Assembly: GCF_003443895.1 (NCBI RefSeq)
Contig: NZ_QQOA01000017.1
Location: 1-64,000, forward strand
Direction of reading: 5' to 3'
DNA from: Paraburkholderia phosphatilytica
Lineage (GTDB): Bacteria > Pseudomonadota > Gammaproteobacteria > Burkholderiales > Burkholderiaceae
DNA: 64,000 nucleotides
Shown here: piece after piece, positions 29,328 to 38,620 of the stretch
How positions within the stretch are numbered: the first letter of the stretch is position 1
Layout of the letters: every line of letters begins with the position of its first letter
Position numbers and translations under genes: made by a program
Notes under the pieces: model-generated
The model's input: the letters and a program-made list of their open reading frames with translations, nothing else
What the model was told of the DNA's origin: nothing
Databases searched by the model: none

Positions 29328-30392
29328 TTATTTCCAGATATTCAACGGCGACATGATCCAGAAGCCGACCACCACCAGCCAGACGACGCTGACCGGAATA
29401 AACACCTTCCAGCCGAGACGCATGATCTGGTCATAGCGGTAGCGCGGAAACGTGGCACGCACCCAGATGAATACCGACAGCAACGCGAACACCTTGAACA
29501 CCAGCCAGAAGATGCCCGGAATGAACGACAGGAAGCCGAACGGAGCCGACCAGCCGCCGAGGAACAGCGTCGCGGCGAGCGCCGAGATCACGATCATGTT
29601 GATGTACTCGGCGAGGAAGAACAGCGCGAACGCCATACCCGAGTAATCGATCATGTGACCCGCGACGATTTCCGATTCGCCTTCCACCACGTCGAACGGA
29701 TGGCGGTTCGTTTCCGCGATGCCCGACACGAAGTAGACGACGAACATCGGCAGGAGCGGCAGCCAGTTCCACGACAGGAAGTTGATGCCGTACGACGCGA
29801 AGATGCCGTGTTCCTGCGAACCGACGATGCCCGACAGGTTCAGCGTGCCGGCCGTCATCAGCACGACGACGAGCGCGAAGCCCATCGAGATTTCGTACGA
29901 GACCATCTGCGCGGCCGCGCGCATCGCGCCGAGGAACGCGTACTTCGAGTTCGACGCCCAGCCGGCGAGAATCACGCCGTACACGCCGATCGACGAGATC
30001 GCCATCGCATACAGCAGGCCCGCGTTGATGTCGCCGAGCACCGCGCCCGCCTGGAACGGAATCACCGCCCACACCGCGAACGCCGGCACCACCACCATCA
30101 CCGGCGCGATCAGGTAGATCCAGCGGCTCGCCTGCGCCGGCTGGATCACTTCCTTCAGCAGCAGCTTCAGCACGTCGGCGATCGGCTGCAACAGACCCGC
30201 GGGACCCACGCGGTTCGGGCCGAGACGCACGTGCATCCAGCCGATGAGCTTGCGCTCCCAGAGGATCAGGTAAGCGACGCACAGCAGGATCGCCACCGCC
30301 ACCACGAGGATGCGCACCAGCGCCCACACCGTGGGCCAGGCCACCCCGAGCAGCTGGGTGCCGCCTGCGTTGATCGTATCGAACAAGCTCAT
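29328..30392 (-). CDS. nuoH: NADH-quinone oxidoreductase subunit H
   Basis: Membrane subunit forming most of the quinone-access chamber, 354 aa, eight helices. Conserved elements: [31 protein letters not shown]-region (seen as [19 protein letters not shown]), [19 protein letters not shown] and [18 protein letters not shown]. Its start is directly adjacent to the nuoG stop, with no spacer. Confidence 0.97.
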   Translation of the reverse strand: [354 protein letters not shown]

Positions 30393-32729
30393 TTACGCCT
30401 TCTCCACCACCAGTTCACCGAACAGGCTGCCGAGCGCCGCACCGGCAGGCGTTGCCGCCGACACGCGAACGACCGTCGCAGCGAGATTCGCATCGCGCAC
30501 TGCCGGCAGCTGCACCGACAGATCCCCCTGGCGCACGCGGATGGCGTCGCCGTCCTTCAACCCGAGCCGGTCGAACAGTTCCGCCGGCAGACCCGCCACG
30601 TTCGCGTTGCGCGCGGCGACCGTCAGATGCAGCGACGGTGCGCGGCGCACGATCGGATCGGCGTGATAGATCGGCACATCGGCGATCCGCTCGAAGCTGC
30701 CGTTCGCCGCCGCGGCCTTCGCGCCGCGCGCGACGGTGACGCCCGTGCCGTTCGACAGACGCGCAGCGAAGCTGCCGTCGCCGAGCGCGGCCGTGCGCAC
30801 TTCTTCCGACGTGTCGAAAGCGAAATCCGGCGCGTCGAGCAGGCTGCCCAGCACGCGCAGCACCTTCCATGCGGGACGCGTTTCGCCGAGCGGACGCACG
30901 ACGCCGTTGAAACCCTGCACCGTGCCTTCCGCGTTGACCAGCGTGCCGGCCGTTTCCGTGAACGGCGACACCGGCAGCAGCACGTCGGCGTAGTCGAGGC
31001 CGGTCTTGAACGGCGTCAGCATCACGACCATCTCGGCGGCCTTCAGCGCGGCGAGCGCCTGCGCCGGGTTGGCCGTGTCGAACTCGGGCTCGACGTTCAG
31101 CAGCACGTAGCCCTTGCGCGGCTGCGCGAACACCTCGGCGGCATTCAGACCGCCGTCGCCCGGCAGTGCGCCGACGAGATGCGCGCCAACCGTGTTCGCG
31201 CCTTCGGTCAGGAAGCCGAGCTTCGCGCCCGTGTTGTCGGCGATCCACTGCGCGGCGGCATGGATCAGCGCGAACTGCGGATGCTGGACGGCGCCGTTGC
31301 CGAGCAGCACGACGCGCTGCTCGCCCGCGGCGAGCGCGGCTGCAGCGGCCTTGTGCGCATCGGATGCGGACGTGCCGGCGAAGGCTTCGGGAACCGCGAC
31401 ACCCTTCACGTCGGCGAGCGCGGTGGCGATGCCGGCGAGCTCGTCGAGCCATGCGGACGGCGCAGCGACGATACGATGCGAACCCGGGATCAGCGCGTCA
31501 TCGTTCGAGGCCTGCAGGAACGTGATCGTCGCGCCCGACTTCGCGGCCTGGCGCAGACGTGCGGCGAAGAGCGGATGATCGCGGCGCAGGAACGAGCCGA
31601 TCACGAACGCCGTATCGACGACGGACAGATCCGCGATCGCGGCGCCGAGCCACGGCGCGCCGTTCAGCGGCGCGGAGAAATCGATCTGGCGCAGACGGAA
31701 GTCGACGTTCGGCGTGCCGATCGCGTTCTTCGCGAGCGCGTTCAGCAGGAACAGTTCTTCGACCGTGCTGTTCGGGCTTGCGAGCGCCGCCAGCGCATTC
31801 GCGCCGTGGTCGCCCTTGATGCCCTTGAAACCCTTGACCACGTATTCGAGCGCGGTCTGCCAGTCGGTTTCGACCCACTTGCCGCCCTGCTTCAGCATCG
31901 GCGACGTCAGACGCTCGGCGCTGTTCAGCGCTTCGTACGAGAAGCGGTCCTTGTCCGAAATCCAGCATTCGTTGACCGCTTCGTTCTCGAACGGCAGCAC
32001 GCGCATCACGCGGTTGTTCTTCACCTGCACGACGAGGTTCGCGCCGACGGAATCGTGCGGGCTCACCGAGCGGCGGCGCGACAGTTCCCACGTCCGCGCG
32101 CTGTAGCGGAACGGCTTGCTCGTGAGCGCGCCGACCGGGCACAGGTCGATCATGTTGCCCGACAGTTCCGAATCCACCGTCTTGCCGACGAACGACGTGA
32201 TTTCCGAATGCTCGCCGCGGCCCAGCATGCCCAGCTCCATCACGCCGGCCACTTCCTGGCCGAAGCGCACGCAGCGCGTGCAGTGGATGCAGCGGGTCAT
32301 CTCTTCCATCGAGATCAGCGGGCCCACGTTCTTGTGGAACACCACGCGCTTCTCTTCGCTGTAACGCGACGACGACTTGCCGTAGCCGACCGCCAGATCC
32401 TGCAGCTGGCACTCGCCGCCCTGATCGCAGATCGGGCAGTCGAGCGGGTGATTGATCAGCAGGAACTCCATCACGGATTGCTGCGCCTTCACCGCCTTGT
32501 CCGACTTCGTGCGAACGATCATGCCCTGCGAGACCGGCGTCGCGCATGCGGGCACGGCCTTCGGCATCTTCTCGACTTCGACGAGACACATCCGGCAGTT
32601 GGCCGCGATCGACAGCTTCTTGTGGTAGCAGAAGTGCGGAATGTATGTATCGACCTTATGCGCAGCCTGGATCACCATGCTGCCTTCCGGCACTTCGACC
32701 GACTTGCCGTCTATTTCAAGTTCAACCAT
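30393..32729 (-). CDS. nuoG: NADH-quinone oxidoreductase subunit G
   Basis: Largest peripheral subunit, 778 aa. The N-terminal 2Fe-2S domain has FCYHKKLSIAANCRMCLVEV, followed by the His-Cys3 motif HPLDCPICDQGGECQLQDLA and 4Fe-4S motif RCIHCTRCVRFGQEVAG. The rest is a molybdopterin-oxidoreductase-like domain without the cofactor, typical of NuoG. It is separated from nuoF by 183 bp but touches nuoH. Confidence 0.96.
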   Translation of the reverse strand: MVELEIDGKSVEVPEGSMVIQAAHKVDTYIPHFCYHKKLSIAANCRMCLVEVEKMPKAVPACATPVSQGMIVRTKSDKAVKAQQSVMEFLLINHPLDCPICDQGGECQLQDLAVGYGKSSSRYSEEKRVVFHKNVGPLISMEEMTRCIHCTRCVRFGQEVAGVMELGMLGRGEHSEITSFVGKTVDSELSGNMIDLCPVGALTSKPFRYSARTWELSRRRSVSPHDSVGANLVVQVKNNRVMRVLPFENEAVNECWISDKDRFSYEALNSAERLTSPMLKQGGKWVETDWQTALEYVVKGFKGIKGDHGANALAALASPNSTVEELFLLNALAKNAIGTPNVDFRLRQIDFSAPLNGAPWLGAAIADLSVVDTAFVIGSFLRRDHPLFAARLRQAAKSGATITFLQASNDDALIPGSHRIVAAPSAWLDELAGIATALADVKGVAVPEAFAGTSASDAHKAAAAALAAGEQRVVLLGNGAVQHPQFALIHAAAQWIADNTGAKLGFLTEGANTVGAHLVGALPGDGGLNAAEVFAQPRKGYVLLNVEPEFDTANPAQALAALKAAEMVVMLTPFKTGLDYADVLLPVSPFTETAGTLVNAEGTVQGFNGVVRPLGETRPAWKVLRVLGSLLDAPDFAFDTSEEVRTAALGDGSFAARLSNGTGVTVARGAKAAAANGSFERIADVPIYHADPIVRRAPSLHLTVAARNANVAGLPAELFDRLGLKDGDAIRVRQGDLSVQLPAVRDANLAATVVRVSAATPAGAALGSLFGELVVEKA

Positions 32730-32912
32730 GATGGTTAATCTTCCTTAACCTGTTACCGCTCAATCGTTCGCCCCGTTCGCCGCGCGAGTGCGCTATTGCA
32801 CGATTCGCTGCAGCGACGAATTCCGCGTTTGACCTGTGGCACTACGCTTTTGCAGCCGGACGGCGCCGCGCGGGTGTGGGACCTGCGCGCGCCGTACTGC
32901 TCAACCGCTCGA

Positions 32913-34241
32913 TCAGGCAGCGACCGTTTCTGCCGCCGCGTGCGCGCCCGCGTGTCCGCCGACAAGGCAGCGCTTGTTCGCGACGTGATATTCGAACTCG
33001 TCCCAGTAGTGCTTGAGCATGCCGCGCACCGGCATCGCCGCCGCATCGCCGAGCGCGCAGATCGTGCGGCCCATGATGTTCTCGGCAACCGAGTTCAGCA
33101 GGTCCAGATCTTCCTGGCGGCCCTGGCCGTGCTCGATACGGTGCACCACGCGATACAGCCAGCCGGTGCCTTCGCGGCACGGCGTGCACTGGCCGCACGA
33201 TTCCTCGTAGTAGAAGTACGACAGACGCAACAGCGAGCGCACCATGCAGCGCGTCTCGTCCATCACGATCACCGCGCCCGAACCGAGCATCGAGCCGGCC
33301 TTCGCGATCGAGTCGTAGTCGAGGTCGGTCTGCATCATCAGATCGCCCGGCACCACCGGCGCCGACGAACCGCCCGGAATCACTGCCTTGATCTTCCTGC
33401 CGCCGCGCATGCCGCCCGCGAGTTCCATCAGCTTCGAGAACGGCGTGCCGAGCGGAACCTCGTAGTTGCCCGGACGCTCGATGTCGCCGGACACCGAGAA
33501 GATCTTCGTGCCGCCGTTGTTCGGCTTGCCGAGTTCGAGGTACGCCTGCGGGCCGATTTCCAGCAGGAACGGCACGGCGGCGAACGTCTCGGTGTTGTTG
33601 ATCGTGGTCGGCTTGCCGTACACGCCGAAGCTCGCCGGGAACGGCGGCTTGAAGCGCGGCTGGCCTTTCTTGCCTTCGAGCGATTCGAGCAGCGCCGTCT
33701 CTTCGCCGCAGATGTACGCGCCATAACCATGGTGCGCGTGCAGCTGGAACGAGAACGGCGAGCCCATGATGTTGTCGCCGAGATAGCCGGCCGCGCGCGC
33801 TTCTTCCAGCGCCTCTTCGAAACGCTTGTACGTTTCGAAGATTTCGCCGTGGATGTAGTTGTAGCCGACCGTGATCCCCATCGCGTACGCGCCGATGGCC
33901 ATGCCTTCGATCAGCGAATGCGGATTCCAGCGCAGGATGTCGCGGTCCTTGAACGTGCCCGGTTCGCCTTCGTCCGAATTGCAGACGAGGTACTTCTGCC
34001 CCGGGAACTGACGCGGCATGAAGCTCCACTTCAGGCCGGTCGGGAAGCCCGCACCGCCGCGGCCGCGCAGACCCGACGCCTTGACGTCGGCGATCACCTG
34101 CTCGGGCGGAATCTTTTCTTCGAGGATGCGGCGCAGCTGCTTGTAGCCGCCGCGCGCTTCGTAGTCTTTCAGATGCCAGTTGTCGCCGTTCAGTCCGGCG
34201 AGAATCAGCGGCTTGATGTGACGGTCGTGCAGAGAGGTCAT
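32913..34241 (-). CDS. nuoF: NADH-quinone oxidoreductase subunit F
   Basis: NADH- and FMN-binding subunit, 442 aa. LRGRGGAGFPTGLKWSFMP is the nucleotide-binding glycine loop, CNSDEGEPGTFKDRDI the FMN contact, and ESCGQCTPCREGTGW the 4Fe-4S (N3) ligands with a further Cys in GRTICALGDAAAMP. ATG 34241 overlaps the nuoE stop (ATGA) and starts MTSLHDRHIKPL; the longer frame upstream overlaps nuoE and is not used. Confidence 0.97.
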   Translation of the reverse strand: MTSLHDRHIKPLILAGLNGDNWHLKDYEARGGYKQLRRILEEKIPPEQVIADVKASGLRGRGGAGFPTGLKWSFMPRQFPGQKYLVCNSDEGEPGTFKDRDILRWNPHSLIEGMAIGAYAMGITVGYNYIHGEIFETYKRFEEALEEARAAGYLGDNIMGSPFSFQLHAHHGYGAYICGEETALLESLEGKKGQPRFKPPFPASFGVYGKPTTINNTETFAAVPFLLEIGPQAYLELGKPNNGGTKIFSVSGDIERPGNYEVPLGTPFSKLMELAGGMRGGRKIKAVIPGGSSAPVVPGDLMMQTDLDYDSIAKAGSMLGSGAVIVMDETRCMVRSLLRLSYFYYEESCGQCTPCREGTGWLYRVVHRIEHGQGRQEDLDLLNSVAENIMGRTICALGDAAAMPVRGMLKHYWDEFEYHVANKRCLVGGHAGAHAAAETVAA

Positions 34242-34723
34242 TTCGACAGTTCCTCCAGCAGCTGGTCGATCTTCTCGCGGCTCATGAAACTGCACATGCG
34301 GTGGTTGTTCACGAGCATGACCGGTGCGTCGCCGCACGAGCCCATGCACTCGCCTTCCTTGAGCGTGAACTTGCCATCCGACGTGGTTTCGCCGAAGTCG
34401 ATGCCGAGCTTCTGCTTCAGGTATTCGGCGGCGCTTTCCGAGCCGCCATCCGGGCCGAGCTGGCACGGCAGATTCGTGCAGAGCGTGATCTTGTATTTGC
34501 CGACGGGCGACGTCTCGTACATCGTGTAGAAGGTTGCCACCTCCTGCACCGCGACGGCCGGCATGCCGAGGTAGTCCGCGACGAACTGCATCAGTTCGGG
34601 CGACAGCCAGCCATGCTCTTCCTGAGCGACGGCCAGCGCCGACATCACGGCGGACTGTTTCTGATCGGCGGGGTACTTCGTCAGCGCGCGATCGATTTCT
34701 TTCAGGCCTTCAGCTGAGATCAT
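34238..34723 (-). CDS. nuoE: NADH-quinone oxidoreductase subunit E
   Basis: Thioredoxin-like 2Fe-2S subunit, 161 aa. Cluster N1a ligands are in CTNLPCQLGPDG and GECMGSCGDAPVMLVNN. VATFYTMYETSPVGKYKI matches the family core. Stop overlaps nuoF by 4 bp. A 181-bp spacer separates it from nuoD. Confidence 0.97.
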   Translation of the reverse strand: MISAEGLKEIDRALTKYPADQKQSAVMSALAVAQEEHGWLSPELMQFVADYLGMPAVAVQEVATFYTMYETSPVGKYKITLCTNLPCQLGPDGGSESAAEYLKQKLGIDFGETTSDGKFTLKEGECMGSCGDAPVMLVNNHRMCSFMSREKIDQLLEELSK

Positions 34724-34904
34724 TTTCAGACACGACTCTTTTCAATTCCTACCGAACGAAAACCTGCCGCGAAAAAGCACAGCGACAGACGTGGCGTTCC
34801 TGGGGTGATACGCGGCACGCGCCTTTCGATGCTGCCGGCAACGCGCCGTGGTACGGGTACTGCGGGCGCGGCCACGCGAGCCGCGCTGCACCGGCCGCTA
34901 CGAT

Positions 34905-36158
34905 TTAGCGGTCGACTTCACCGAACACGATGTCCTGCGTACCGATGATCGTCACTGCGTCGGCGATCATGTGGCCGCGGGCCATTTCATCGAGTGCGGA
35001 CAGATGCGCGTAACCCGGCGCGCGGATCTTCAGGCGATACGGCTTGTTCGCGCCGTCCGACACGAGATAGATGCCGAACTCGCCCTTCGGATGCTCGACG
35101 GCGGCGTACGCTTCGCCTTCGGGCACGTGGAAGCCTTCGGTGAAGAGCTTGAAGTGGTGAATCAGCTCTTCCATGTTCGACTTCATGTTGACGCGCGACG
35201 GCGGCGCAACCTTGTGGTTGTCCGTCATCACCGGGCCCGGATTCTTGCGCAGCCACTCGATACATTGTTTCGCAATGCGTACGGACTGGCGCATCTCCTC
35301 GACACGCACGAGGTAGCGGTCGTAGCAGTCGCCGTTCACGCCCACCGGGATGTCGAAATCCAGGCGGTCGTACACTTCGTACGGCTGCTTCTTGCGCAGA
35401 TCCCACTCGATACCCGAGCCGCGCAGCATCGCGCCGGTGAGGCCGAGCTGCAGCGCGCGTTCCGGGCTGACCACGCCGATCCCGACGAGACGCTGCTTCC
35501 AGATCCGGTTGTCGGTCAGGAGCGTTTCGTATTCGTCGACGCAGCGCGGGAAGCGGTTGAAGAAGTCGTCGATGAAGTCGAGCAGCGAACCCGAGCGCGC
35601 TTCGTTCATCTTCGCCAACGCTTTCGCATTGTGAATTTTCGACGCCTTGTATTGCGGCATTGCGTCAGGCAGATCGCGATAGACGCCGCCCGGACGGTAG
35701 TACGCCGCGTGCATCCGTGCACCGGACACCGCCTCGTACACGTCCATCAGGTCTTCGCGTTCGCGGAATGCGTACAGGAACACCGCCATCGCGCCGACGT
35801 CGAGCGCGTGCGCGCCGATCCACATCAGGTGGTTCAGCACCCGGGTGACTTCGTCGAACAGCACGCGGATGTACTGCGCGCGCTCCGGCACGTCGATGCC
35901 GAGCAGACGCTCGATCGCCATCACGTAGCCGTGTTCGTTGACCATCATCGACACGTAGTCGAGACGGTCCATGTACGGCACCGACTGGATGAAGGTCTTG
36001 TTTTCCGCGAGCTTCTCAGTGGCGCGATGCAGAAGGCCGATGTGCGGATCGGCGCGCTGGATCACTTCGCCGTCGAGTTCGAGCACGAGGCGCAGCACGC
36101 CGTGCGCTGCCGGGTGCTGCGGACCGAAGTTGAGCGTGTAGTTCTTGATCTCTGCCAT
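34905..36158 (-). CDS. nuoD: NADH-quinone oxidoreductase subunit D
   Basis: Quinone-site subunit of the hydrogenase-large-subunit fold, 417 aa. LNFGPQHPAAHGVLRLVLEL (the quinone-binding His loop), GLLHRATEKLAENKTF and the C-terminal DPVFGEVDR-type end (QDIVFGEVDR) identify it. Lies 9 bp after nuoC. Confidence 0.97.
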   Translation of the reverse strand: MAEIKNYTLNFGPQHPAAHGVLRLVLELDGEVIQRADPHIGLLHRATEKLAENKTFIQSVPYMDRLDYVSMMVNEHGYVMAIERLLGIDVPERAQYIRVLFDEVTRVLNHLMWIGAHALDVGAMAVFLYAFREREDLMDVYEAVSGARMHAAYYRPGGVYRDLPDAMPQYKASKIHNAKALAKMNEARSGSLLDFIDDFFNRFPRCVDEYETLLTDNRIWKQRLVGIGVVSPERALQLGLTGAMLRGSGIEWDLRKKQPYEVYDRLDFDIPVGVNGDCYDRYLVRVEEMRQSVRIAKQCIEWLRKNPGPVMTDNHKVAPPSRVNMKSNMEELIHHFKLFTEGFHVPEGEAYAAVEHPKGEFGIYLVSDGANKPYRLKIRAPGYAHLSALDEMARGHMIADAVTIIGTQDIVFGEVDR

Positions 36159-36167
36159 GGCGTGTTC

Positions 36168-36770
36168 TCAGTGTTTCAGGCCGCCATAGTGATCCTCGCG
36201 GATCACGCGCGGCGTGATTTCCCGCGGCTCGATCGTCACCGGCTGGTAGACGACGCGCTTCTCTTCCGCGTCGTAGCGCATCTCGACGTAGCCGGAAACC
36301 GGGAAATCCTTGCGGAACGGATGGCCGATGAAGCCATAGTCGGTGAGAATGCGGCGCAGGTCGGGGTGACCTTCGAACACGATGCCGTAGAGGTCGAACG
36401 CTTCGCGCTCGTACCAGTTCGCCGAATTCCAGATGTCGACGACGGACGGCACGAGCGGCACGTCGTCATCCGGTGCGAACACGCGCACACGCAGACGCCA
36501 GTTGTTCGAGATCGACAGCAGATGCAGTACGGACGCGAAGCGCGGGCCGTCATACGCGCCGTCGCCGTAGGCCTGGTAATCGACGCCGCACAGGTCGATC
36601 AGCTGTTCGAAACCGAGCGAGCGGTTGTCGCGCAGCGTCTTCGCGATGTCGAGGAATTCGCTTGCCTTGACGACGATCGTGAGCTCGCCGATTGCTTCGG
36701 TAACGCTCTGCAGGCGGCCGCCAAAAGCCGCCTCGAGGTTCGCCTTGAGAGTCTCGAGTTTGCTTGCCAT
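36168..36770 (-). CDS. nuoC: NADH-quinone oxidoreductase subunit C
   Basis: 30-kDa-type peripheral subunit, 200 aa. WYEREAFDLYGIVFEGHPDL and LTDYGFIGHPFRKDFPVSGY are the family signature. It helps hold NuoD and NuoB. A separate gene here, unlike E. coli where nuoC and nuoD are fused. Lies 20 bp after nuoB. Confidence 0.97.
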   Translation of the reverse strand: MASKLETLKANLEAAFGGRLQSVTEAIGELTIVVKASEFLDIAKTLRDNRSLGFEQLIDLCGVDYQAYGDGAYDGPRFASVLHLLSISNNWRLRVRVFAPDDDVPLVPSVVDIWNSANWYEREAFDLYGIVFEGHPDLRRILTDYGFIGHPFRKDFPVSGYVEMRYDAEEKRVVYQPVTIEPREITPRVIREDHYGGLKH

Positions 36771-36790
36771 ATTGTGGGGAAGGCCGGGGA

Positions 36791-37270
36791 TTATTGACGG
36801 GCGATCGTGTTGGTGCGACGGATCTTCGCCTGCAGCTGGATCACCCCGTACACCAGGGCTTCAGCTGTGGGCGGGCAACCCGGCACGTACACGTCGACCG
36901 GCACGATGCGGTCACAACCGCGCACGACCGAATACGAATAGTGGTAGTAGCCGCCGCCATTCGCGCACGAACCCATCGAGATCACCCAGCGCGGTTCGGC
37001 CATCTGGTCGTACACCTTGCGCAGTGCGGGCGCCATCTTGTTGCACAGCGTGCCGGCGACGATCATCACGTCCGACTGACGCGGACTCGGACGAAACACC
37101 ACGCCGAAACGGTCGAGGTCGTAACGGGCAGCGCCCGCATGCATCATCTCCACCGCGCAGCACGCGAGACCGAACGTCATCGGCCAGAGGGAGCCGGTGC
37201 GCGTCCAGTTGATCAGCTTGTCAGCCGTGGTGGTGACAAACCCTTCCTTCAAGACCCCTTCGATACTCAT
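36791..37270 (-). CDS. nuoB: NADH-quinone oxidoreductase subunit B
   Basis: Carries cluster N2, the last iron-sulfur centre before quinone; 159 aa. [20 protein letters not shown] supplies the adjacent Cys-Cys pair, [18 protein letters not shown] and [16 protein letters not shown] the other two cysteines. Lies 61 bp after nuoA. Confidence 0.97.
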
Positions 37271-37331
37271 TGCTTTCTACTCCAGACGGGCGGCGAGCAC
37301 GTGCCGCCCACGCTAACCGGCGATTAACCCG

Positions 37332-37691
37332 TCATTCCCAGTCGAGGCCGCCTTTCTTCCAGATATAGGCGAAGCCCAGCAGGAATTCGAGCAGAAAAAT
37401 CATCATTGCCATGAAGCCCGGCCAGCCGATGTCGCGCAGGGCCACGCCCCACGGGAACAGGAACGCGGTCTCAAGGTCGAAAATGATGAAGAGGATGGCC
37501 ACGAGGTAGTAGCGCACGTCGAACTTCATGCGCGCGTCTTCGAACGCTTCGAAGCCACACTCGTATGGAGCGTTCTTGTCGCTGTCGGGCCGGTTCGGAC
37601 CGAGGATCTTGCCGATGCTGACCAACGCCACGCCCAAACCGGTGCCCACGAGGAGGAACAACAAGACGGGGAAATAGGCTGCGAGGTTCAA
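37332..37691 (-). CDS. nuoA: NADH-quinone oxidoreductase subunit A (TTG start)
   Basis: Three-helix membrane subunit, 119 aa, first gene of the operon. NAPYECGFEAFEDARMKFDV (with the mobile-loop Cys) and FIIFDLETAFLFPWGVAL identify it. No in-frame ATG precedes the first helix. The TTG at 37691 gives NLAAYFPVLLF and the usual length, with GAGGA 6 nt upstream; another TTG four codons earlier is possible. A weak start on the leading gene could help set subunit dosage. Confidence 0.93.
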   Translation of the reverse strand: MNLAAYFPVLLFLLVGTGLGVALVSIGKILGPNRPDSDKNAPYECGFEAFEDARMKFDVRYYLVAILFIIFDLETAFLFPWGVALRDIGWPGFMAMMIFLLEFLLGFAYIWKKGGLDWE

Positions 37692-37742
37692 GACTGTCCT
37701 CAATCGGTTGGTTCTGGATGACGCCGGAGAATATACATGGAA

Positions 37743-37748
37743 AGTATA
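37743..37748 (-). promoter_or_regulatory. Candidate -10 element for the nuo operon
   Basis: Minus-strand TATACT lies about 52 bp upstream of the nuoA start, in the 130-bp space between the tRNA terminator and nuoA. No convincing -35 hexamer sits 16-18 bp upstream, so this is tentative. A second TATATT lies slightly nearer the gene. Confidence 0.35.
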
Positions 37749-37816
37749 CGCCCCTTCGTGAAATCGCTTCGATCTGCCTGGCGATGCAAGCCCATCGCAA
37801 TCCGGAGGCTAGAAGC

Positions 37817-37856
37817 GAAAATGCCAGCCCGGCTGAAGAAGCAAGCGGCTGGCATT
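37817..37856 (-). terminator. Terminator after tRNA-Leu
   Basis: AATGCCAGCC (37820-37829) and GGCTGGCATT (37847-37856) form a 10-bp stem; on the minus strand a short T run follows. It lies just past the 3' end of tRNA-Leu and isolates the secG/tRNA transcript from the nuo operon. Confidence 0.75.
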
Positions 37857-37865
37857 AGATAACAT

Positions 37866-37950
37866 TGGTGCCGACGGCGAGACTCGAACTCGCACAGCTT
37901 TCGCCACTACCCCCTCAAGATAGCGTGTCTACCAATTTCACCACGTCGGC
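37866..37950 (-). tRNA. tRNA-Leu (anticodon GAG)
   Basis: An 85-nt cloverleaf on the minus strand. Acceptor GCCGACG pairs with CGTCGGC followed by A and encoded CCA. The D-arm region is TGGTGAAATTGGTAGACAC, the anticodon stem CTATC/GGTAG holds loop TTGAGGG (anticodon GAG, reading CUC/CUU), a long class II variable arm follows, and the T-arm has GTTCGAGTC. It lies between secG and nuoA. Confidence 0.95.
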
Positions 37951-38063
37951 ACTGTCTGCAATCCGGGAAAACTACTTCGGTAACCCGCGAATCGCTTCAA
38001 GACTTGAATTGTAACCCGTCTACGCAGTTTGTTCAACGCACAAAAGCGGTCGGATCGAAAATT

Positions 38064-38474
38064 TTATTTCGGCACGTCCTGGCCAGGAGCGGACGCTGCA
38101 GACGCAGTTGCCGGTGCTGCCTGAGTGCTTGCCGAAGTCGCCGCCGAAGCTGCTGCAGGAGCCGAAGCAGAGGCCGCCGATGCGGGTGCGGGAGCCGACG
38201 TCGTCGCACCGAGAATGCCCGCGGAAGGCCGCGAGTGATAGGAACCGATGTAGGTCAACGCGAGCGTCGAAACGAAAAAGACCGTGGCGAGAACCGCGGT
38301 GGTGCGCGACAGGAAGTTCGCGGAACCGCTTGCACCGAAGAGGCTTCCCGATGCACCGCTGCCGAACGCCGCGCCCATGTCCGCGCCCTTGCCGTGCTGC
38401 AGCAGAACGAGGCCGATAACGCCCAGCGCCGACAGCAACTGGATCACGACAATCAATGTTTTCAGATACAGCAT
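38064..38474 (-). CDS. secG: Preprotein translocase subunit SecG
   Basis: Accessory SecYEG subunit, 136 aa. Two helices: LYLKTLIVVIQLLSALGVIGLVLL and the second around FLSRTTAVLATVFFVSTLAL, with QHGKGADMGAAFGSGASGS and LFGASGSANFLSR between them, the family signature. Residues after about 85 form a Pro/Ala/Ser tail with no counterpart in E. coli SecG. ATG 38474 is preferred to the GTG three codons upstream. It follows tpiA, the usual beta-proteobacterial order. Confidence 0.94.
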   Translation of the reverse strand: MLYLKTLIVVIQLLSALGVIGLVLLQHGKGADMGAAFGSGASGSLFGASGSANFLSRTTAVLATVFFVSTLALTYIGSYHSRPSAGILGATTSAPAPASAASASAPAAASAATSASTQAAPATASAASAPGQDVPK

Positions 38475-38620
38475 GACACTCACCCGAGTCTTCGTTTAGC
38501 CGCGCAACGCACGATGCGTCACGCGAAATTCATATTGGCCGCTTGTGAGGCAACTGCCCCGGCAAGCAACCCCTTCTTGCCTTAGCGTCAACCGTACCAT
38601 GTACAAGCCAGCCGCATCCT

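Noticed and set aside
37866..37950. tRNA-Leu as a mobile-element integration site
   Set aside because: No integrase, no duplicated 3' tRNA fragment and normal core genes on both sides.
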